A stretch of DNA of 6,701 bases from Xanthobacteraceae bacterium (lineage in GTDB: Bacteria; Pseudomonadota; Alphaproteobacteria; Rhizobiales; Xanthobacteraceae): NCBI GenBank assembly GCA_030037185.1, contig JASHRR010000014.1:1-6701 (forward strand), read 5' to 3'. Numbering within the stretch: position 1 is the stretch's first letter; each line of letters begins with the position of its first letter. A model generated the notes under the pieces. It searched no databases. It was not told where the DNA came from and saw only the letters and a list, made by a program, of their open reading frames with translations. The position numbers were made by a program, and so were the translations under genes. Shown piece after piece: positions 1-5,218 of this stretch.

Positions 1-1
1 C

Positions 2-397
2 CGCATCATCAAGCGCAACGACGGCGAGCCGGTACCAGATCCGCCGCGCGACCCGAATCGCAGCTGGTCGGTGCACTTCATCGGAGGGAAGCGCATGGAA
101 AGACTCGGCATCGTAGAAGCTGCCGACGAAGCGGGGGCGATCGACGCCGCGGCGGCTCTGTTCGGGGTGGACAGTCTGCGGCGCAAACGGCTGACGGTCC
201 GATCCTTGGTGGAAAGCGACCGCAGGAGTCCCCTGATTCCGCAACTGCACCATGTTCCCGCTGCTGGCTGGCAGAATGCCGCCGCGCGGGCGTTCGCGCG
301 TTTACGCCTGGTAGCCGAGGCGGTACGCCGCGAGCGCCTTCCCGAACAGCTTCGCCTCAACGGCTGTGCAGGGCGCTCGCCGCCAATTCCCCGATGA
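2..397 (+). CDS. Partial small hypothetical protein, 5' end outside window
   Basis: The frame is open from the left edge to TGA at 395-397. The readable core is WSVHFIGGKR, then LGIVEAADEAGAIDAAAALF and RRKRLTVR, at about 62-205. This strand, then 'G-V-A-DE-AI--A', then basic-end layout resembles short uncharacterised rhizobial proteins of about 60-70 residues; that is recollection of a family pattern, not a database result. Beyond about base 205 the frame becomes Arg/Pro/Ala-rich and, from 302, overlaps a minus-strand gene relic. The real product therefore probably ended earlier and the long 3' part is likely read-through of non-coding sequence. A start near GTG 68 is possible but has no clear ribosome binding site. 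Function unknown. It could be intact, partial or already decayed. Confidence 0.35.
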   Translation, partial: RIIKRNDGEPVPDPPRDPNRSWSVHFIGGKRMERLGIVEAADEAGAIDAAAALFGVDSLRRKRLTVRSLVESDRRSPLIPQLHHVPAAGWQNAAARAFARLRLVAEAVRRERLPEQLRLNGCAGRSPPIPR

Positions 398-554
398 GTT
401 ACGTTACACTGTAATCGCAATGCACGGCCAGACGGTTGAGCCGATCCCGCGCATCGAGGCTCACGAACAGCTGCAGACGCGCCACGTCACCCTTCGCCCA
501 GGGCGGCGTGCGCGATAGCGCCGCTGTGCCCGTATATTTGCGGTCAGAGCCATC
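302..554 (-). pseudogene. Relic of a small ribbon-helix-helix-like protein
   Basis: Reading the minus strand from about 554 gives SDRKYTGTAALSRTPPWAKG, then RLQLFVSLDARDRLNRLAVH and CDYSVT, then TAA at 399-401. The same frame continues after the stop as LIGELAASA, hits TGA at 357-359, and after a shift near 353-356 resumes as KLFGKALAAYRLGYQA ending at TAA 302-304. A basic beta-strand (RLQLFVS), helix, turn (YSVT) and second helix fit the ribbon-helix-helix DNA-binding layout; that assignment is inference. Two nonsense codons and one frameshift make it a pseudogene. No convincing start is seen: ATG at 551-553 is in another frame, so the 5' end is probably also damaged. It overlaps the tail of the plus-strand frame at the left edge. 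A palindrome lies just upstream at 572-588. Confidence 0.55.
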
Positions 555-571
555 GCAAAAGCCCGTTGCTG

Positions 572-588
572 CGATTACACCGTAATCG
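572..588. promoter_or_regulatory. Perfect 7-bp palindrome, candidate operator
   Basis: The sequence is CGATTAC-ACC-GTAATCG, with perfect 7-bp arms and a 3-base spacer. It lies about 18-35 bases upstream of the readable part of the minus-strand ribbon-helix-helix-like relic, where an autoregulatory operator would be expected. A close variant (CGTTACACTGTAATCG) occurs inside that relic at 402-417. No regulator is shown to bind it, so the operator role is inference. Confidence 0.3.
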
Positions 589-828
589 TAATCCGGCTAG
601 ACCGCAGCACGCAATCGGCGACGTCACGCAAGCCCACGGACGCGGCGGGACGGACGTTGTGAGCCAGCGGAGTATTGCGGGGCTTCCTTGCGCGCAGCAA
701 AGCTTCCGGATTGCCCTGCGGTTCGAAAATGGATTGGCGAACCTGCCAGAGATTGCACGCAATGGCATGCAGACAGAAGCAACGGGTGACGCGGCGGAAC
801 CGTAATACAGCTGCCTTCGATCCCGCGT

Positions 829-961
829 ATGATCCTCGCCCGCATCCGCGAAGCCGCCGCCCACTAAGGGCTGCTCCCTCGCCGAACCAAAGTCGGACGC
901 AACGATCCGTGCCCCCCGCGGCTCGGGCAAGAAACACAAGCGCTGCTGCACGCGCTCCTAA
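829..961 (+). pseudogene. SEC-C zinc-motif protein C-terminus, broken
   Basis: From 829 the plus strand reads MILARIREAAAH, TAA (865-867), GLLPRRT, then KVGRNDPCP. After a one-base gain in the C-run at 912-917 it continues in another frame as RGSGKKHKRCCTRS and TAA at 959-961. The stitched product KVGRNDPCP-x-GSGKKHKRCC is the SEC-C motif (normally CPCGSGKKxKxCC), a zinc-binding tail found on SecA and on many small bacterial proteins, usually at the extreme C-terminus as here. The second Cys is replaced by Arg (CGC for TGC). An internal stop, a frameshift and loss of a ligand make this a pseudogene. Nothing recognisable lies upstream between about 590 and 828, so the host protein is unknown; a real SecA is unlikely because no SecA helicase sequence precedes it. 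Confidence 0.7.
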
Positions 962-1092
962 TCGCTAGGAGCAATCGGTGGGTCCAAAGGCCGCTTACTG
1001 TCCAGTGACTGACCGGAGCGAAGCATGTACCCGAATATGGCCCAGGTGAACACCGAACCTCCGAACGATAACCGCGGCTACAGCAGACACGC

Positions 1093-1878
1093 CTAGGTAA
1101 AGCGCGCTATTGTGTTGCCCACAAAATCATATGGCCCTACGTGCGTGAGCTTGCTGCGCGAATCGAGCCAGATTGTTCCTCCAAGCGCCCGCCAACGACT
1201 ACAGAACGTGTAGTCCTCGCTGAGATAGTGCCCAGTTTCACGGTCGATCAGACAGTCGAAAAGGGCGAAGAGATTGGGACTCTGGGTAGGTAAGGCGGTG
1301 TTGTGAGCCGCCGTGTAGTGCGTTTCGGGATATTTGGCCGCCATCAATTCCAGAACACGCCGCTTGATCAATAGGAAGCCCGCGCCGGCGTAAACACCCG
1401 TGACAAATCCGTCCGTGGTCTTGAGTTCTTCGCCTTTGCACGGCACTCCTACGTAGCGAAGCTGAGCGGTTTGTAGAGGTTCTCCGTTAGCGGCGCGCTG
1501 GCGAGCCGCTTGATCATAGTCCAGCAGTTTCAGCGGATACATGCCTGCGACGACATCCTGGTTGAAGTTCAGCATTCGCTGAACCTGATCCACGCCGAAG
1601 CCTATGTCTGCGTCAATGAACATTAGATGGGTTTCAGCCGGACGGTCAAGAAAGGCTGCCACGATTGTATTTCGACCTCGAGTTATCAGAGATTCATAGG
1701 CTACTGTTTTTATCGATACGCGTAGATTAGGTATGTTGTGACAAAGTAAAGCACAGATAGATACCATATATCGCGAGGTGACCATTCCGCCGTAGCAAGG
1801 GGTGCCAATAAAAAGGCGAATTTGATTCCCATTCATGCCTGACTCTGCCGATTGACAGATCCTGTGACGGTCCGACAT
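1093..1878 (-). CDS. GT-A-type glycosyltransferase-like protein
   Basis: The 261-residue protein looks like a cytosolic sugar transferase. The N-terminal strand IRLFIGTPCYGG (20-31) is the nucleotide-sugar-binding start seen in GT-A enzymes. ITRGRN (65-70) precedes the metal-binding DxD-type motif FIDADIGF (87-94, Asp89 and Asp91). LSEDYTFCSRW (219-229) matches the acidic 'ED' segment near the acceptor site, followed by GGTIWLD and THVG (245-248). No signal peptide or membrane helix is evident. ATG 1878 is chosen over internal Met15 (1836) because GGAGGT lies 8 bases upstream. Donor and acceptor are unknown; surface polysaccharide is the likely substrate class. It is transcribed alone, away from its neighbours. 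A broken relative lies at 3395-3654 beside a methyltransferase. Family-level assignment is good; exact function is not known. Confidence 0.8.
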   Translation of the reverse strand: MSDRHRICQSAESGMNGNQIRLFIGTPCYGGMVTSRYMVSICALLCHNIPNLRVSIKTVAYESLITRGRNTIVAAFLDRPAETHLMFIDADIGFGVDQVQRMLNFNQDVVAGMYPLKLLDYDQAARQRAANGEPLQTAQLRYVGVPCKGEELKTTDGFVTGVYAGAGFLLIKRRVLELMAAKYPETHYTAAHNTALPTQSPNLFALFDCLIDRETGHYLSEDYTFCSRWRALGGTIWLDSRSKLTHVGPYDFVGNTIARFT

Positions 1879-1886
1879 GGCATTGG

Positions 1887-1892
1887 ACCTCC
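1887..1892 (-). promoter_or_regulatory. Ribosome binding site of the glycosyltransferase gene
   Basis: GGAGGT on the minus strand lies 8 bases before ATG 1878. This near-perfect Shine-Dalgarno decides for the longer start, since the internal ATG at 1836 has only a weak purine run upstream. Confidence 0.65.
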
Positions 1893-2080
1893 ATGGCGTT
1901 GACCAGCTAATACATCAGGCCCCGGTCAGCGTGCTTTCCAATAGCACGGTCTCCTGCAACCCTGCAACTTTAGCCGTGCGGGTAGGCGCATTGCCGGCGC
2001 GGTTGGGGCGGACGATCATGCAGAGCATCGTTTCATAAGGAGGCGAACGCCCGAAAACTGACAAGACCGCAAAGGCAGGG

Positions 2081-2488
2081 CATCTAAAATGCCAAGGTCG
2101 CTACGTCGATGCTGAACCGCTCTACAGGCGAGTGCTGACGATCTTCGAAAAAGCACTCGGGCCCGACCATCGCAATGTCGCGAGTGCGTTCAACAACCTG
2201 CGGGCCCGCTACTACCACCGGGTCGCTACGCTGAAGCCGAGCCGCTCTATCAAACGAGGGCTGGCGATCCTCGAACAAGCACTCGGGCCCGACCATCGCA
2301 ATGTCGCGAGTGCGCTCAACAGCCTGGCGGGCGCTCTACTATCACCAAGGTCGCTACGGCTCACGCCGAGCCGCTCCATCAAACGAGGGCTGGCGCCCTT
2401 CGAAAAAGCACTCGGCCGCCACCATCACGAAGTTGTGGTACCGCTCGACAACCTGGCCGATCTCCACACTCACCAATGTCCCTACTAA
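2081..2488 (+). pseudogene. Relic of a tetratricopeptide-repeat protein (kinesin-light-chain-like TPR)
   Basis: The reading frame starts abruptly at CQGRYVDAEPLYRRVLTIFE and continues KALGPDHRNVASAFNNL, the classic 42-residue TPR of the 'ALGPDHP-VA-SLNNLA-LY--QGRYAEAEPLY' type. Unit marks (codon for Ala in ALG) fall at 2153, 2279 and 2408, spaced 126 and 129 bases. In unit 2 one base is lost near 2220 (CACC.GGGTCGC) and one gained at CAAACGA (about 2250), so QGRYAEAEPLY is read out of frame as RVATLKPSRSI. Unit 3 has three single-base gains (near 2330, 2375 and 2380), totalling +3. The third unit ends NLADLHTHQCPY-TAA, with the stop where the next repeat should start. No start codon or ribosome binding site fits, so the N-terminus is missing. 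TPRs mediate protein-protein contacts; the original partner is unknown. Confidence 0.75.
2151..2314 (+). repeat. 38-bp exact direct repeat within the TPR relic
   Basis: Bases 2151-2188 and 2277-2314 are identical and encode the ALGPDHRNVASA core of two successive TPR units, offset by 126 bases (42 codons). A third, diverged copy starts at about 2406. Near-identity of adjacent units is normal for this TPR class and reflects tandem duplication before decay. Confidence 0.8.
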
Positions 2489-2756
2489 TCCCACCTCGCC
2501 CATCGTGATATTGATACACTCAGCGCGGTGCCGGCGAGAATCGAATTGACAAACGCGCGCCATGAGATCGGCGCTGCACTTTTTCGATCCGCTATGGGAG
2601 CTTCCAGTGTTGCGCAATCCACATCTTTTTCTTTTTCATGAGGCCGGCCGATATCGCAGGATATGACTACCCCGCCCGATTAAGACGATGACGGTCACTA
2701 CATTGCCGCCAACGCCCGGGCGCCAGTCGCACGGGAACCCGGCGGAGAGTCGAACA

Positions 2757-2994
2757 GATCGCTCCTGCGGTCCCAGCCGTGGCCGGCTCGCGCGCCTTGA
2801 CCGATCCGGCGGCCGGGATTCGCCGCCTGCTACGGGACGCGATTTCGCCAACCCTCGCCGTTTGCCGGTCTGCTGCTCGGTCGTCCGGATATGCCCGCCT
2901 GTGTCAGCGTCACCGATGCATCCCGGCTCGCCCTGAGTTTGTGCGCGGCATATATTTGAACATGAGAGTCCCGTCGGAGGCTCCGCCTTTCTGA
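2757..2994 (+). pseudogene. Possible HvfC/DUF2063-like fragment (weak)
   Basis: A stitched plus-strand reading gives RSLLRSQPWPARA in one frame, then ALTDPAAGIRRLL and AISPTLAVCRSAARSS in the frame of GTG 2779. The run 'LQ--FA-ALTDPA---LL----P-FAVYRNN---SL' is the start of HvfC-type (DUF2063) proteins, so a frameshifted N-terminal fragment is possible. The continuation to TGA at 2992-2994 shows no convincing family signal. Similarity is from memory and is short and partly low-complexity. The rest of 2489-3001 holds nothing I can support: short Arg/Pro-rich frames on both strands and no hairpin followed by a T-run. Confidence 0.22.
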
Positions 2995-3001
2995 CCGGCG
3001 T

Positions 3002-3333
3002 CTAAACTAAAGTAACCAACTTTGGACGCTGATGTTGCCCGTTGAGAGGCATGTCGCCTTTCGGTACCGTCGCATCGCGATTTCGATAGACCATCGGAGA
3101 AGTAGCGGGCCAACGGCTTGAACGCCCAACTGAAGCTCGTTACTTCGGCGAAGCCAACAAGCTCGGAGATCCGCTCGAGCGACAGCGAGGAGGTGCAAAG
3201 CAGATACCGCGCCGGTTCTTCGCGCGTGTTGTCGGCCAACGCGCTGTAGGAGACCCCCTCGCGCGCCAGTTGACGGTGCAGCGTACGCTCGGATAGGCTC
3301 GACTATCCGTTCAACCCGATCGGCCAGGGCAGC
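3002..3333 (-). pseudogene. AraC-family regulator C-terminal domain, frameshifted relic
   Basis: The minus strand reads AALADRVERIV (3333-3301), then, after TAG 3303-3305 in the next frame, SLSERTLHRQLAREG, VSYSALADNTREEPARYLL and LSLERISELVGFAEVTSFSWAFK. A one-base gain near 3120 then shifts it to RWPATSPMVYR, ending at TAG 3002-3004. These are the two helix-turn-helix segments and the closing 'AFKRWTG-SP--YR' of AraC regulators. About 15 residues expected between VERIV and SLSERTLH are missing, so there is an internal deletion as well as two frame changes, and the N-terminal effector domain is absent. It abuts the glycosyltransferase relic on the other strand at about 3390. Former target genes cannot be inferred. 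Confidence 0.75.
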
Positions 3334-3394
3334 CTCCCAGTGAGCAATACGCGGACGACGATGGGTTTGTCGAGGTGGCAGAAGCGCCGAGCGG

Positions 3395-3654
3395 GCGATC
3401 AAGTAGCACGTGCTAATGCACATGATGAAGAAATATCCCGAGCTGAACTACGTGCCCGACGGCCCGCCCAACAATCCGCAGCGCCACCTCTACTGGCGCT
3501 TCTTCGATTGCATCGTCGATCCAGATTCGGGCTCTCAGAGTACTATGCGTCTTGCCGCCGCTGGCACGACGTCGGCGGCAAGGTGCATGTCGACCTACAA
3601 TGCACGCCGATGCACCTCGGCCAGCACCTGTTCCGCGGCGAGGGGCGGTGGTAG
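3395..3654 (+). pseudogene. Glycosyltransferase C-terminal relic, related to the 1093-1878 gene
   Basis: The frame reads AIK, TAG (3404-3406), HVLMHMMKKYPELNYV, then HLYWRFFDCIVDPDSG. After a shift at about 3527-3535 it continues as LSEYYASCRRWHDVGGKVHV and DLQCTPMHLGQHLFRGE to TAG 3652-3654. It aligns with the intact protein: LIKRRVLELMAAKYPE, FDCLIDRETG, LSEDYTFCSRW---GG and THVG. Only the last third of the gene survives; the DxD region is absent. One nonsense codon and one frameshift make it dead. It is not a simple copy of the intact gene, because many residues differ (NLFALFDCLID against HLYWRFFDCIVD), so it is an older paralogue or a homologue from another source. It ends about 70 bases before the FkbM gene on the same strand, suggesting they once formed an operon. 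Confidence 0.8.
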
Positions 3655-3725
3655 CGGCCACACTCATTCGCCGAAGTTGCCATGATCGCAGAATCCCTCC
3701 CAATTCCCCTACGTTTTTTCCGCCG

Positions 3726-4589
3726 ATGTCGATTTCAAGCTCACATGATTTGGCGCGCCTGCTGGGTATGAGCCGTTTGACTCATGTGGTGGACATCGGC
3801 GCAAATCCAATCGATGGTGCGCCGCCTTACAGGCCGCTTCTGGAAGCGCAATTGTGCCGCATTACCGGCTTTGAACCTCAAGCATCGGCACTTGCCGAAT
3901 TGAATCTCAGGAAGGGACCCAACGAGACCTACTTTCCCTATGCGGTCGGCGATGGCAAGGCGCACACCCTTAACCTCTGTGCCTATTCCGGCTGGACGAG
4001 CACATTCGTTCCCAGTGGAGCTGCCCTCGACGTCTTCAGTTTCTTTAAGAACAATGCCCGCGTCGTCGATCGAACGCGGATTGAGACACGCCGGCTCGAT
4101 GATCTGGTCGAGGTAGATGACATCGATTTTTTGAAGATCGACATCCAAGGCGGCGAGCTGGCGGTCTTCGTGCACGGCAGGGAAAAGCTGAGAAACGCCG
4201 TCGTGATTCAAACGGAATTGCAGTTCGTCAATCTCTACGAAGGGCAACCATCTTTCGGTCAGGTCGACCAAGAGCTGCGAGTGCAAGGATTTATTCCCCA
4301 TGCCTTTGCGGCGCTCAAGAAGTGGCCGATTGCGCCGCTACAATTCGGAGGAAACCAGCCGCTCAACCAGCTGCTCGAGGCTGATGTGGTTTATGTGCGT
4401 GACTTCGTTCACGCCGACGGCATGTCGAACGATCAGCTCAAGCAGCTCTGTTTGATCGCCCACTCGTGTTACAATAGTTTTGATCTTGCCGGTCGTTGCG
4501 TCGCGTTGCTGCACCAGCGCCAGGCGATAGGCACGGGGACACTCGAGCAATATATCGAGATCTTGAGTACTTGCGGCCCACTTTGCTGA
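3726..4589 (+). CDS. FkbM-family SAM-dependent methyltransferase
   Basis: The 287-residue protein is predicted to transfer a methyl group from S-adenosylmethionine, probably to a sugar hydroxyl of a glycan. THVVDIGAN (19-27) is the glycine-rich SAM-binding motif I. GFEPQ (48-52) supplies the acidic residue that contacts the SAM ribose. YAVGDG (72-77) is the third conserved strand. TRRLDDL (121-127) and DFLKIDIQGGE (134-144) are the FkbM signature. The last 60 residues are less typical and may form a substrate-specific cap. ATG 3726 is chosen because homology starts there; the same frame is open upstream to 3552, but that part is the glycosyltransferase relic in another frame. No Shine-Dalgarno is visible before 3726 (the leader is pyrimidine-rich), so translation may once have been coupled to the upstream gene. 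The minus-strand frames opposite are shadows. Confidence 0.9.
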   Translation: MSISSSHDLARLLGMSRLTHVVDIGANPIDGAPPYRPLLEAQLCRITGFEPQASALAELNLRKGPNETYFPYAVGDGKAHTLNLCAYSGWTSTFVPSGAALDVFSFFKNNARVVDRTRIETRRLDDLVEVDDIDFLKIDIQGGELAVFVHGREKLRNAVVIQTELQFVNLYEGQPSFGQVDQELRVQGFIPHAFAALKKWPIAPLQFGGNQPLNQLLEADVVYVRDFVHADGMSNDQLKQLCLIAHSCYNSFDLAGRCVALLHQRQAIGTGTLEQYIEILSTCGPLC

Positions 4590-4698
4590 GGAAGTGGGGC
4601 GGTGCGGCGACATGCGAGGAGGGCACATGCTAAAGTCGTAAGCTGCTGCTTCTGTGCGCTGGTCAGGGGCATGGCAAAACCCAAGTTTCTGGCGGTTA

Positions 4699-4992
4699 CT
4701 AAGTAACCAGCAGGACTGTGCCGGGCAATGGCGTTGCATCTTCGTCAAACAGTGGACCTGCGGCCAGAATGCGCCGCCTGCCATCCGTCTCTATCGACAA
4801 AGAGAACCCCATCAGCGACGTAGCTGGGCGATAGTAGGTTATTCGTACTCTATCCGTCCTGCCGCCTGCCACCACTTTGGTGGCTGGCTCCGTCTCGTCA
4901 GCACATTTCCACTGATCGACACTTAAAGTTCGCAGATTCCCAAGTCGGCAGTGGTGGGCCACTTCCGGACTCATGCAGCGCAATGAACACAT
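4699..4992 (-). CDS. Uncertain hypothetical ORF, 97 residues
   Basis: This is the only frame in 4590-5060 with protein-like composition: charged and hydrophobic residues alternate in TDRVRITYYRPATSLMGFSL and SIETDGRRRILAAGPLFDED, as in a beta-rich small domain. I do not recognise a family. ATG 4992 has only a weak G-run upstream and codon use is mixed, so it may be chance or a relic. The rest of 4590-5060 shows no other gene. A good AGGAGG precedes ATG 4627, but the frame stops after MLKS. Confidence 0.22.
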   Translation of the reverse strand: MCSLRCMSPEVAHHCRLGNLRTLSVDQWKCADETEPATKVVAGGRTDRVRITYYRPATSLMGFSLSIETDGRRRILAAGPLFDEDATPLPGTVLLVT

Positions 4993-5059
4993 CCCCGCAG
5001 TTCCCAGGCACTCCCTGATCGCGATAGGCTCACCAACCCACGCAAAAGATCACAGACGC

Positions 5060-5218
5060 GGTGGCGATGCAGGTGCGTCAGGCGCAGCGGCGTTGCCGCG
5101 CAGCGGCGGGGCGCAGCAGCGGAGGTGCGGATCACCGGCTGGCTCGACTTCGAACCGCCGCAGCATGAATTCCTCGAGGGGTTTCGCCGGGGCTTGGCGG
5201 AGTTCGGCTTTTCAGTGA
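5060..5218 (+). pseudogene. N-terminal relic of an ABC_sub_bind substrate-binding protein
   Basis: One frame reads GAAALPRSGGAQQ (about 5087-5119), matching the Tat/Sec-like leader 'LLGGAAAWPLAARAQQ' of the ABC_sub_bind family. After a frame change near 5120 the next frame reads VRITGWLDFEPPQHEFLEGF then RRGLAEFGF, matching the family's first strand and 'F--GL-E-GY' helix. These proteins are exported solute receptors of uncharacterised ABC transporters, common and highly multiplied in Bradyrhizobium and relatives. The expected 'VEGQN' continuation is missing: sequence similarity ends at about 5212-5230, where the antisense zinc-knuckle gene begins. The relic is a truncated fragment of about 50 codons. 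Identification rests on short but ordered motifs. Confidence 0.45.

Noticed and set aside
544..951. Long minus-strand frames (120-135 codons) and a 79-codon plus frame in 544-951
   Set aside because: Overlapping frames with Arg/Pro/Cys-rich composition and no recognisable motif; the plus strand instead carries a SEC-C relic. A transposase fragment was considered but no DDE or HTH pattern was seen.
1915..2028. 37-codon minus-strand ORF upstream of the glycosyltransferase
   Set aside because: No ribosome binding site and no recognisable sequence; too short to support.
1880..2080. Search for a nod-box or other known symbiotic promoter upstream of the glycosyltransferase
   Set aside because: No nod-box-like conserved segments or convincing sigma-54 GG-N10-GC element could be read.
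2638..2851. Minus- and plus-strand frames of 70-80 codons around the sequence 2640-2940
   Set aside because: Arg/Ser/Pro-rich composition typical of chance frames in GC-rich DNA; only the weak DUF2063-like reading was retained.
3741..4301. 186-codon minus-strand frame opposite the methyltransferase
   Set aside because: It is fully antisense to a gene with clear FkbM motifs and has no family signal or ribosome binding site.
4616..4641. Good AGGAGG ribosome binding site before ATG 4627
   Set aside because: The frame ends after four codons (MLKS), so it is not a credible gene; a leader peptide has no downstream partner here.
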